A stretch of 56,062 nt of DNA from assembly GCA_944389925.1 (NCBI GenBank), contig CALXOD010000052.1:1-56062 (forward strand). Reading direction: 5' to 3'. The DNA is from an uncultured Victivallaceae bacterium (GTDB taxonomy: Bacteria > Verrucomicrobiota > Lentisphaeria > Victivallales > Victivallaceae). Positions 8,597-16,533 of the stretch are shown here, in pieces (positions within the stretch are counted from its first letter, which is position 1; every line of letters starts with the position of its first letter). A program made the translations under genes and the position numbers. The notes beneath the pieces were generated by a model. It ran no database searches. It was not told where the DNA came from and saw nothing but the letters and a program-made list of their open reading frames with translations.

Positions 8597-9040
8597 TCAC
8601 CCCCTCCCCGTACTGCCGAATCCGCCTTCTCCCCGATCACTTTCGCCAAGCGAATCCACCACCGAAAGCTCGACGTCCGGCAGCCGGCAAATGACCATCT
8701 GGGCAATCCGGTCTCCCCGACGGACAGGGAATGGGGTCCTGCCCGCATTGAACATAATGACTCCGACCTCGCCCCGATATCCGGCATCGATGGTGCCGGG
8801 AGAGTTGGTTAACATGAGGTTGTGCTTGAGCGCCAACCCGCTGCGAGGCCGGACCTGTGCCTCGTAGCCGGATGGCAGTTCCATAAACATTCCCGTCGGC
8901 ACCAGTACGCTGGTACCCGGCGGCAGTTCCATATCAATCCGCGCCCGCAAATCATACGCGGCATCGTCGACATGAGCCTTGGCAGGAATCAGATCTTCAC
9001 AGCCGGACATCATCCGGATTTTTACAATGGCTTCAGACAT
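8597..9040 (-). CDS. dut: dUTP diphosphatase (trimeric dUTPase)
   Basis: 147 residues from the ATG at 9040, preceded by GGAG at 8 bases. All five dUTPase motifs are present in order: [44 protein letters not shown] and the C-terminal glycine-rich [12 protein letters not shown] arm. It hydrolyses dUTP to dUMP and PPi, keeping uracil out of DNA and feeding thymidylate synthesis. It is the first gene of a two-gene minus-strand unit with the deacetylase, an unrelated partner. Confidence 0.96.
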   Translation of the reverse strand: MSEAIVKIRMMSGCEDLIPAKAHVDDAAYDLRARIDMELPPGTSVLVPTGMFMELPSGYEAQVRPRSGLALKHNLMLTNSPGTIDAGYRGEVGVIMFNAGRTPFPVRRGDRIAQMVICRLPDVELSVVDSLGESDRGEGGFGSTGRG

Positions 9041-9238
9041 GTTTCTTTCTCCTGTGATTCCAGAAAAGTTATTTCCTGTTATGTTATCCGGCGGCTGCGC
9101 ATTGTATACGCTTCGCATCGGTCAGGCCCTTCCCGAGAACCTGCACATGGAGGGCCGGCTGGCCGCCTTGAAGAACGGCAGGAACGGCAATCTGGCGTCC
9201 TGGGGCGGTACAGGAAAGTCATCTTCTGTCTTTTTTGC

Positions 9239-9267
9239 TTGTTTTATATGCTTTCCTGCACTAAAGT
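9239..9267 (+). promoter_or_regulatory. Putative ispF promoter
   Basis: TTGTTT, 17-base spacer, TAAAGT, 37 bases before the ispF ATG in the 264-base divergent dut/ispF intergenic region. I could not place a convincing dut promoter in the rest of that region. Confidence 0.35.
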
Positions 9268-9304
9268 AACGCAGAAAAAGACTTTTTCAAGGAGCAGCAC
9301 AGCA

Positions 9305-9805
9305 ATGACGATCCGAATCGGACAAGGTTTTGACGTACACCGTTTGATGGCAGGACGCAAATTGATTCTCTGCGGCGAAATATTCGATCACCCCTGCGGC
9401 CTGCTGGGGCACAGCGACGCCGATGTGGCCGTTCATGCGCTCATGGACGCGATCCTCGGTGCATTGGCACTGGGTGATATCGGCCGCCTTTTTCCGGACG
9501 ACGATCCGGCTTATCTCAATGCGGACAGCCTGAAACTGCTGGCAGCGGTCCTCAAACATCCGGAAGTGGCTCCGTGGCACGTCGTCAATTGTGACATCAC
9601 CATTCTGGCCCAGGCTCCGAAACTGGCCCCCCGGCGCGATCGGATGCGGGCCAATCTTGCCGCAGTGCTCCATTGCGATGTTAATGCGGTTTCTGTAAAA
9701 GCAACAACCACCGAACGACTCGGCTTCTGCGGGCGCGAAGAAGGCATTGCCGCCATGGCTGTGGTCCTGCTGGCCCGCTTGTCTCCGAGCGAAAACAATA
9801 TTTGA
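9305..9805 (+). CDS. ispF: 2-C-methyl-D-erythritol 2,4-cyclodiphosphate synthase
   Basis: 166 residues, the normal IspF size. GFDVHR provides the zinc ligands D10 and H12, LGHSDADV the conserved substrate loop and H44 the third zinc ligand; KATTTERLGFCGREEGI near the C-terminus is the IspF signature. It cyclises 4-diphosphocytidyl-methylerythritol 2-phosphate in the MEP isoprenoid pathway. No other MEP gene is in the window. AAGGAG lies 10 bases before the ATG. Confidence 0.96.
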   Translation: MTIRIGQGFDVHRLMAGRKLILCGEIFDHPCGLLGHSDADVAVHALMDAILGALALGDIGRLFPDDDPAYLNADSLKLLAAVLKHPEVAPWHVVNCDITILAQAPKLAPRRDRMRANLAAVLHCDVNAVSVKATTTERLGFCGREEGIAAMAVVLLARLSPSENNI

Positions 9806-9902
9806 TGTTACGTTTTCCATAAAAAACACAGAACTGTATGAAAGACGGCCCATACCGGCCCCCAACGGCAAAGACAATCCCCTGATATAAGGAGCCTGGC
9901 TC

Positions 9903-11234
9903 ATGCGGAAAATGCACCTTCTGCCTTTTCTTCTGTTCATCGTCTTGTTTCTTGGTACATTCCCCGTGGCGGGCAATGTGGAAAAAACATCCCGGATCCC
10001 CCCTGCCCGAATAACGTCGCAAACAGATCGCCTCCCTTTACCCCCTACGCCACAGGAATTGGAAAAACAGCTGAAACAGGATTGGGACCATACTGAAAAC
10101 TGGTTCTTCCGCGAACGTTCCGCACTACTGCGTATGGGGATTGGAATTGCCGGATCCGTCCTCTGCACCTGGCTGTTGCGAATGCTGATCTGCTGGAGAC
10201 TGCATCGCCATGAAAAACGTCATGGCACCGGCTTCCCGGTACGTTTGCTGCAAGCTGTCAACGGGACTTTCTGGAGCATTGTCGGATGTATTGCGGCCTT
10301 TCTCTTCATGCTTCCGGTACTGAACGCGCTGCCTTTTGACATCTATCCGTTCGATTTACGTATCTTCTTTACCATTCTGACCTTGCTGACGGTGCACGCT
10401 GTTTACCGGTTGATTGGTGTCGTGGATACAATCGTTCAGGAAAGCGCCAGGCGTTCCGGCAACCAGCTGGATGGACTGTTAATCAAAGTAGCCAGAAAAA
10501 CAACTAAAATTACGCTGGCTGTGTTGACGGTGCTTTTCATCGGACAAAGCATTTTTGATATCAACATTACCACCCTTCTTGCCGGCGCCGGCGTTATCGG
10601 CTTGGCCGTGGCCTTTGCCGCCCGGGACACCCTGTCCAACTTTTTCGGGACCATCGTCATTCTTGCGGATCGCCCTTTTCGGGTGGGGGACCGGGTCAAA
10701 ATCAATACCATTGATGGCGTGGTGGTCGATGTCGGCATGCGCAGTACCAGAATTCGCACCGAAGACGAAAGCGTATTCAGCATTCCCAACAGTATCATGG
10801 TCACCAGTCCCATTGAAAACATCAGCTCCAATGGCAAGTTGCGGTATGCTTTCGATCTGACCATGACCTACGACACCACCGGGGTGCAAATGGAACAGGC
10901 AATCGCTTTGCTGCATGAACTTGTGGATCACTTTCACGGCCCCGATGCCCCCGGGGATGAACCGCGTATTTACTTTTCGGAGTTTGCCGACTGGTCTATG
11001 AATGTACGAGTGGTCATGTGGCTGAAAACCATTGAATTCAAAGTGGAGGAAGCATGGAAGACCGAGCTGCACCTGGCCATCCTCAAACGCTTCCGCGAAA
11101 GCGGGATCCAATGGGCGTTTCCGACCAGCACCGTACTGGTGGCGGGCAATCCGGGCGATCCGGTCAACGTCAATGCCGTGGCGGCACCGAAAGCAGCGCC
11201 GGCGATTGCAGGCAACACTGCACCGTCCCGATGA
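9903..11234 (+). CDS. MscS-family mechanosensitive channel
   Basis: 443 residues. A signal-like N-terminal helix and a short periplasmic stretch come first. TM helices follow at about 76-98, 118-142 and 150-172, then the pore-lining TM3 rich in Gly/Ala (around LLAGAGVIGLAVAFAARDTL). The beta domain (DRPFRVGDRVKI) and a C-terminal alpha/beta domain complete the fold. It releases solutes during osmotic downshock at the inner membrane. The C-terminal tail is Ala/Pro-rich, and its last 65 bases overlap the 3' end of the opposing secreted-protein gene. AGGAG precedes the ATG. Confidence 0.93.
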   Translation: MRKMHLLPFLLFIVLFLGTFPVAGNVEKTSRIPPARITSQTDRLPLPPTPQELEKQLKQDWDHTENWFFRERSALLRMGIGIAGSVLCTWLLRMLICWRLHRHEKRHGTGFPVRLLQAVNGTFWSIVGCIAAFLFMLPVLNALPFDIYPFDLRIFFTILTLLTVHAVYRLIGVVDTIVQESARRSGNQLDGLLIKVARKTTKITLAVLTVLFIGQSIFDINITTLLAGAGVIGLAVAFAARDTLSNFFGTIVILADRPFRVGDRVKINTIDGVVVDVGMRSTRIRTEDESVFSIPNSIMVTSPIENISSNGKLRYAFDLTMTYDTTGVQMEQAIALLHELVDHFHGPDAPGDEPRIYFSEFADWSMNVRVVMWLKTIEFKVEEAWKTELHLAILKRFRESGIQWAFPTSTVLVAGNPGDPVNVNAVAAPKAAPAIAGNTAPSR

Positions 11235-12255
11235 AAGAATCCGGATCGGACAACGGCAGATTCCGCGCCGGCGCCCGATACCAGGACTGAAACAGAATCA
11301 GATCCGGCCGGATCGCCGCCTGCTCCAGCGCCGCCAGATAAGCCAGCCCCCCCTGGCGGTAACGGGTGGCTCCTGCCGCCGCCTCTTCCGGCGACATTGC
11401 GGGCGGATAATCGCCGAAAGGCTCCCGCGGTTCACAGTTGACAACCAGATGAAACGCAACATCGTGAACGCGGCACCAATCCCGGATTGTTCTCAATAAC
11501 CGGTCGCCATGGAACGGCTTTCCCGTTGTCGGAGATTTTTTCAGTTCATAATAATTGAATGGTGCATCCACTTCCAGAAAATCCAGTCGATCTCCATTCT
11601 TTTTCAGTTCGGCACAGACTGCGGCCAGCACCTCCTGGTAATACACGCCACTTTCCGCGGTCCAGCGTCCCAGCGCCCCGGGCACCGTTGCCGACCAGTC
11701 GTAATTCATGATATTGACGATCAGGCCGATCCTGATTTCCGGGCGGCTCCGCCGAATATGGGCAAAAACGTCTGCCACGACATGCGCCGCGGTTTTCAGG
11801 TCGAAACGTCCTTCGCCGGAATCCCCGTTCGGTCCGCTTCGCACGCCGGACAACATGCGTACCACCGCGCCATCAAAATGCAGCGACGACACCGTGCCTC
11901 CCGCCTCATAAATCGGCTGAATAACCCGAAGAATATCTTCGGCAACCCGGCGTCCGGCATCCTCTCGGAAATGTCCGAAACGATCCCCGTACTCTACGCC
12001 CAGCCGTAACCCGGTCTTCTGCAGAAATGTTACCAGCAGTTTCGGTTCCACCGGTTTCGCCCAGGTCTTGCCGGACAGCTGGGCATCATAAATTTTGAAC
12101 AAGGCAAGAGATTCCCAGACCGGCCGCCATTTTTCCGGATATTTCAGCAACTCCGCAGGAGATTCCGCAATATGTGACGGCGCCACCCCGAATTCTTGCC
12201 CCTCACTCGGCAGAACCGCAAAGGCCGCCAGCAACAGCATCCCCAGATATCTCAT
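11170..12255 (-). CDS. Secreted protein of unknown function, TIM-barrel-like
   Basis: 361 residues from the ATG at 12255. The signal peptide MRYLGMLLLAAFAVLPSEGQ predicts export. The rest alternates short hydrophobic strands with amphipathic helices (for example IRIGLIVNIM, RLDFLEVDAP, VAFHLVVN, PDLILFQSW), suggesting a TIM barrel such as a glycoside hydrolase; I cannot name a family. Asp and Glu at strand ends (FLEVDAP) could be catalytic (inference). Its ATG overlaps the stop of the prepilin peptidase gene (ATGA), and its 3' end overlaps mscS on the other strand by 65 bases. Confidence 0.75.
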   Translation of the reverse strand: MRYLGMLLLAAFAVLPSEGQEFGVAPSHIAESPAELLKYPEKWRPVWESLALFKIYDAQLSGKTWAKPVEPKLLVTFLQKTGLRLGVEYGDRFGHFREDAGRRVAEDILRVIQPIYEAGGTVSSLHFDGAVVRMLSGVRSGPNGDSGEGRFDLKTAAHVVADVFAHIRRSRPEIRIGLIVNIMNYDWSATVPGALGRWTAESGVYYQEVLAAVCAELKKNGDRLDFLEVDAPFNYYELKKSPTTGKPFHGDRLLRTIRDWCRVHDVAFHLVVNCEPREPFGDYPPAMSPEEAAAGATRYRQGGLAYLAALEQAAIRPDLILFQSWYRAPARNLPLSDPDSFIGTVQCCLQSPALLSVPPRH

Positions 12256-13133
12256 TGCCCCCCCAGCAGGCGGAAATATCCGCGGGCCAGCCATTCCCCG
12301 CAGAAAATCCAGATCAAAGACCCTCCCGCCAGAAATGGACCGAACGGAATCGCCGTCCGCCGCAGACGCCGCTTCCGCCGCAAGGCCATTCCCACACCGA
12401 AAACCGCTCCGGCAAACGATCCTGCCAGCAAAGAAAAGAAAGCTCCGTAAATTCCCAGTAACGCTCCCGCAGCCATCAGATACTTTACGTCGCCCCACCC
12501 CATGACGTCTCTGCCCGCCATCTTTCTCCCCAGCCAGGCAAATCCCCCCAGAAACACCCCTGCCACCAGCAGGGAGCCGAACGACCATGCACCGGACCAC
12601 CCATGATTCTGCATCCCCCAGACCGACGGCAGCGCCGCCGAAATCGCTACGCCGGCAATCATTGCCGGATAAGTGGTCAGATCAGGAATAATTCGATGTT
12701 TCCAGTCGATCATTGCTGTGGTGATGATCAGCATCAGCATCGGATAATACAGCAAAAGCTTCCCCGGTGGCTGCGCACTCCACCCCGTCGTTGCCAGCAC
12801 CACCGCAAACAACACCCCCGTCAGCGCCTCCACGATCAGGTACCGCGGCGAAATGGGCATGCCGCAATAGCGGCATTTCCCCCGCAAACGCAGGTAGCTG
12901 AAGAGTGGAATATTATCGTACCAGCGAATCAATGTACCACATTTCGGACAATGCGACGGTGCGTCCGCAATCGACTCTCCCAACGGAATCCGCCACACAC
13001 AGACATTGAGAAAACTCCCCATGCAGCTGCCGTAAACAAAAGCCGCCGTCAGCCAGAATCCCCGGATCCAGCCCGGGTCATAAAGCCCCGCGCGAATCCA
13101 CCAGTCGTTAAGCCCCGAGGTAAGACCGATCAT
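12252..13133 (-). CDS. Prepilin peptidase / N-methyltransferase (type IV leader peptidase)
   Basis: 293 residues, polytopic. The N-terminal methyltransferase part has two CxxC pairs (CPKC, CRYCG) that bind zinc. The peptidase part carries the catalytic aspartates in AMIDWKHRIIPD and GWGDVKYLMAAG. It cleaves type IV pilin or pseudopilin leader peptides at the inner membrane and methylates the new N-terminus. No pilin or secretion-system gene lies in the window, so its substrates are elsewhere. It overlaps aroE by ATGA at 13130-13133 and the secreted-protein gene by ATGA at 12252-12255. Confidence 0.95.
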   Translation of the reverse strand: MIGLTSGLNDWWIRAGLYDPGWIRGFWLTAAFVYGSCMGSFLNVCVWRIPLGESIADAPSHCPKCGTLIRWYDNIPLFSYLRLRGKCRYCGMPISPRYLIVEALTGVLFAVVLATTGWSAQPPGKLLLYYPMLMLIITTAMIDWKHRIIPDLTTYPAMIAGVAISAALPSVWGMQNHGWSGAWSFGSLLVAGVFLGGFAWLGRKMAGRDVMGWGDVKYLMAAGALLGIYGAFFSLLAGSFAGAVFGVGMALRRKRRLRRTAIPFGPFLAGGSLIWIFCGEWLARGYFRLLGGQ

Positions 13134-13996
13134 TTTTGCAAACTCCGTTCCAATGCGGCCCGCATCGCCTCCAGCGGCGCGATACGGCCGGTCCAGATCT
13201 CCAATGATTTTGCTCCTTGATACAGCAACATGGCACGTCCGTCACTTACCGGCAACCCCAGTGCTGCTGCCCCCTGTAAAAATGGAGTCTCCTGATAAAT
13301 CGTATCAAAACAACGCAAATGCGGATTGCATGCCAGCCGCTCCGGCGGAACCGGCGAAGGATCTCCCGGCTTCAGACCGAGACTGGTTGCCTGAATCACA
13401 ACCTGCGCCCGACGCAGCAGGCTCTTCACCGCCTCCTCATCATGCAAGGGTGCAGTCGCTGTCTGGAGAGCGGGGAAAGCCGCCGCGACCTCCTGCCGCA
13501 GAGTCTCCGCTCGTTCCGGGGTACGGTTCACGAAAAATATCGAACGCACCCCCCGCGCCGCCAGATGAAACGCCGTCGCTCGAGCCGCACCACCGGTTCC
13601 CAGAAACAGCAAGTCCATCCCCTCCGGCGTCAATCCGAATGCTTCGCGCAGAGCTCCCTCCAACCCATATCCGTCCGTGGAATCCCCATATAACGCACCA
13701 TCCCGACAACAAACGGTATTAACACTCCCCGCCAGCCTTGCCGTCTCGGAAATGCCGGCAAGATACGGCAGAATATGCTCCTTGTGCGGGACGGTAATGT
13801 TGAATCCACTCAGATGTTTTGCGGCATATTCGGCAAAAGCGGCCAGTTCCGATGTCATTACCCGTAGTTTTCCGTACGGGCGTCCCAGACCCAGCGCGGA
13901 AAATCCCGCATTCTGCATCTCCGGGGACCGGCTGTGGGCGACCGGATCCCCGATCACCAGATACCGGCAGCCGGCAACAGAATCCATATCCATCAT
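13130..13996 (-). CDS. aroE: Shikimate dehydrogenase
   Basis: 288 residues from the ATG at 13996, with GGGAG 10 bases upstream. Shikimate site: SRSPEMQN, NITVPHK with the catalytic Lys, and DSTDGYG with the catalytic Asp. The NADP-binding Rossmann loop is GTGGAARA, and the C-terminal LLYQGAKSLEIWTG is the family signature. It reduces 3-dehydroshikimate in aromatic amino-acid synthesis. It heads the coupled unit aroE - prepilin peptidase - secreted protein, an arrangement with no obvious biochemical logic. Confidence 0.95.
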   Translation of the reverse strand: MMDMDSVAGCRYLVIGDPVAHSRSPEMQNAGFSALGLGRPYGKLRVMTSELAAFAEYAAKHLSGFNITVPHKEHILPYLAGISETARLAGSVNTVCCRDGALYGDSTDGYGLEGALREAFGLTPEGMDLLFLGTGGAARATAFHLAARGVRSIFFVNRTPERAETLRQEVAAAFPALQTATAPLHDEEAVKSLLRRAQVVIQATSLGLKPGDPSPVPPERLACNPHLRCFDTIYQETPFLQGAAALGLPVSDGRAMLLYQGAKSLEIWTGRIAPLEAMRAALERSLQK

Positions 13997-14066
13997 CTTG
14001 ATGTCACTCCCGTTTGATCCATTCCAGCAATATACACCCTGCCTTATTTTTTTGCCAGACGCCGAT

Positions 14067-14095
14067 TTGCTATTTTTCCGAGATGTGGCTATATT
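14067..14095 (+). promoter_or_regulatory. Promoter of the 188-residue lipoprotein gene
   Basis: TTGCTA, 17-base spacer, TATATT, 43 bases before the ATG at 14139. It lies in the 142-base divergent region shared with aroE, where a weaker TGGCAA-17-TATATT on the other strand could serve aroE. Confidence 0.55.
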
Positions 14096-14138
14096 TAGAA
14101 AAAGGAGACGGTATAAATCCAACGAGAAGGGAACTTTT

Positions 14139-14705
14139 ATGGCTGTCAAAAAAACACTCCGCCTGTTCGCCGCAGCGGCGGCACTTCTGGCTGTAACCGG
14201 CTGCGAAACACTCAATGAAGCCTGGGAGGAAGCCCTGACTCCCTCCAAGAGTACCTTCGGCGAAGAATATCAGCCCAAATATGTCATCGCCTTATATCAG
14301 GTAGTCAAGTATCCCCGTGCCGGAGACTTGGAAGCGGAAATCTCCACCTTTGACGGAAAAAAACTCTGGATCAACACCAACCAGTTCTTCAGCTCCAAAC
14401 AGGTCAAAGACATCAAACTGCTGCCGCGTGCCGACCGCCCCGACTGCTACGATATTGCCCTGCAGCTGGATGAGCGGGGAAGCCGGATCTGGACTATGAT
14501 GTCGCTGCAGTTCCGGGACGAGCCGGTGGCAATGATGATCGACAAATATTTTCAGTGCACCTTCAATCCCCAGCCTCTCGACAGCGATGAGGAAAGCTGG
14601 GTAGTCATCAAGTACCCCTTCGACCAGGTTACCGCGCATGGTCTGCAGAAGTACGCCAAGCAAAACTATAAGCATTTCAACCCCTCTCCCACAAGTCTGT
14701 TTTGA
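14139..14705 (+). CDS. Lipoprotein of unknown function
   Basis: 188 residues from the ATG at 14139 (AAGGGA upstream). The signal peptide ends in the lipobox AVTGC (Cys 22), so it is membrane-anchored. The mature protein is mixed alpha/beta with a conserved-looking region around YVIALYQVVKYPRAGDLEAE and no Cys pair or catalytic motif that I recognise. It is monocistronic: it has its own promoter and is closed by a strong terminator at 14791-14826. Confidence 0.82.
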   Translation: MAVKKTLRLFAAAAALLAVTGCETLNEAWEEALTPSKSTFGEEYQPKYVIALYQVVKYPRAGDLEAEISTFDGKKLWINTNQFFSSKQVKDIKLLPRADRPDCYDIALQLDERGSRIWTMMSLQFRDEPVAMMIDKYFQCTFNPQPLDSDEESWVVIKYPFDQVTAHGLQKYAKQNYKHFNPSPTSLF

Positions 14706-14737
14706 AAACTGATCCCCCGGGCACAAGGGGGAAATTT

Positions 14738-14826
14738 TCCCTCCTTCGATTGAGGAGGGAACCCCATGAAGAGGGACTTTTTGAATCTTTCGGACCGGTC
14801 CTGCTGGGATCGGTCCGATATTTTTC
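14738..14826 (+). terminator. Terminator region after the lipoprotein gene
   Basis: Two hairpins in tandem. TCCCTCCT / AGGAGGGA (14738-14760) lacks a T-run. CGGACCGGTCC / GGATCGGTCCG (14791-14817, 11 pairs with one G-T, 5-base loop) is followed by ATATTTTT and is a textbook intrinsic terminator. Confidence 0.8.
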
Positions 14827-14916
14827 TCCTGCCGGCCTCCAAGAGCGGAATGATTAGAAAACAATTAGTTTTTCATTTCATCTGTCAGCAGGCATCTGTT
14901 TTTGACGGCTTGCCGC

Positions 14917-14945
14917 TTGAAATCCGGAACGTCTGACGATATGTT
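14917..14945 (+). promoter_or_regulatory. Promoter of the polyphosphate operon
   Basis: TTGAAA, 17-base spacer, TATGTT, 34 bases before the ppx ATG at 14980. It is the only good promoter match upstream of the four-gene unit. Confidence 0.5.
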
Positions 14946-14979
14946 GAACGAAACATAAAGATTTTTCAGGAAATGACCG

Positions 14980-16533
14980 ATGAGAAAAAAAATATCCGAC
15001 ACCTTTCCGGCCGGTATCATTGACATCGGCTCGCATTCTGCACGGCTGGACCTCTTTGCCGCCGCACCGGATGGAACGATTCGGCTGCTGGAAAGTCTGG
15101 ATCGCCCCCTCAACCTCGGTTTTGACGTCTTCCGGAATGGTGCCGTTTCATCCCAAAGCATCCATCAACTTTCCAGCGTCATGGGAGACTTTGCCCGGAA
15201 ACTGGACGAATACGGTGCCGCTGCCCGTCGGGTCGTCGCAACCAGTGCCATCCGCGAAGCCTTCAACCGGGAACTGGTTATCAGCCGGATTCGTCATGAT
15301 TCCGGGTTGGAAATCGAAATTCTGGAGGCACAGGAAGAGGCACGGATCACCTTTCTGTCCACCCGCGAAGAATTGCGCCGCTGCTGTGATTTTGACCGGA
15401 TGACCGGTATCGCCTTTATCATCGGTACGGGATCGCTGATCGTGATCTTCTTCGAAAACGGCTTGCTGAAATTCTATGAATCAGCACCATTGGGCACGAT
15501 TCGTTTTTATGACGAGTTCGGACGCTCGGGGATCCGCCCGAAAGAGATCGTCGACATTCTCATCTCTTCCGCCATTGAGCAGCGTCTGCGCGAATGCGCC
15601 CGATTGCGTCCGGATCAGCCGCTGGCACTCATCGGCATCGGCGCCGGCGTCCGTTTGCTGGTGCGCCGCCACGAAACTGCCGGAGAACAAACAGTCCGAC
15701 TTTCGGTTGATACGGTAGCCGATCTGGCCCGGCAGGCCATGCGGGAAGATCCCCAGCGTCTGGGACGCAAGTTGAATATACCGGACCATCAGGCCATGAG
15801 TCTGGCACCGTGCGGCAGCCTGATTTCCTACTTTCTGAACGAATTCAATTGTTCGGAATTTCTTTGTCCGAGCACGACCACCCGAACGGCGCTCCTGGAT
15901 GATCTGGTACGGCGCACGGAAAAACCAGACGCTACGCCATTCCTCGCCGATATGCTGGCGGCAGCGGAAGGGGTGGGCCAGAAATACGGCTTTGACGTCG
16001 CCCATGCCCGGAGTGTCGGACGGAATGCCCTGGCGCTTTTTGATAAACTGAAGCGTTATTATGATTTTCCGCCACGCAGCAGAATCTGGCTGGAAATCGC
16101 CGCGCTGCTGCATGACATAGGACGTTTCATCGATGTCCGGCAGCATCATAAACATTCCTGGTATCTGATCAGCCACGCCCAGCTCCCGGGACTCTCGCCG
16201 GCGGAACAGCGTATCATCGCCACCGTTGCCCGTTATCACCGGAAAGCGCCTCCGAAGGCCTCCCATCCGGAATACATGGCGCTCGGCGCCGATGAAAAAG
16301 TCGCGGTATTAAAGCTGGCCGCAATTCTCCGGGTTGCCGATGCCCTGGACCGTGCCCACTGCGGCCGTTATCGGAATTTGAAACTGAAGCTGCGCGGAGA
16401 TGAACTGATCATCCACTCCACGGCCGGAGAAGACCGGCGTCTGGAGGAGTTATATTTGAAAATGAAAAGTGACATGTTCCGGGACGTTTTCGGACTTCAA
16501 CTCAAACTGGAAGAGGTATTGGAAAAATTATGA
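14980..16533 (+). CDS. ppx: Ppx/GppA-family phosphatase with C-terminal HD domain
   Basis: 517 residues. The N-terminal ASKHA fold (about 10-310) contains the phosphate-binding loop IDIGSHSARLDL and a second loop around IIGTGSLIVIFF. The usual sequence there is GGGS, so the second loop is slightly degenerate. The C-terminal HD domain has LLHDIGRF near residues 375-382 and a downstream RVADALDRAH. Members hydrolyse inorganic polyphosphate from the end (exopolyphosphatase) or convert pppGpp to ppGpp. Co-transcription with polyphosphate kinase (4-base ATGA overlap) favours exopolyphosphatase. AGGAAA precedes the ATG. Confidence 0.9.
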   Translation: MRKKISDTFPAGIIDIGSHSARLDLFAAAPDGTIRLLESLDRPLNLGFDVFRNGAVSSQSIHQLSSVMGDFARKLDEYGAAARRVVATSAIREAFNRELVISRIRHDSGLEIEILEAQEEARITFLSTREELRRCCDFDRMTGIAFIIGTGSLIVIFFENGLLKFYESAPLGTIRFYDEFGRSGIRPKEIVDILISSAIEQRLRECARLRPDQPLALIGIGAGVRLLVRRHETAGEQTVRLSVDTVADLARQAMREDPQRLGRKLNIPDHQAMSLAPCGSLISYFLNEFNCSEFLCPSTTTRTALLDDLVRRTEKPDATPFLADMLAAAEGVGQKYGFDVAHARSVGRNALALFDKLKRYYDFPPRSRIWLEIAALLHDIGRFIDVRQHHKHSWYLISHAQLPGLSPAEQRIIATVARYHRKAPPKASHPEYMALGADEKVAVLKLAAILRVADALDRAHCGRYRNLKLKLRGDELIIHSTAGEDRRLEELYLKMKSDMFRDVFGLQLKLEEVLEKL

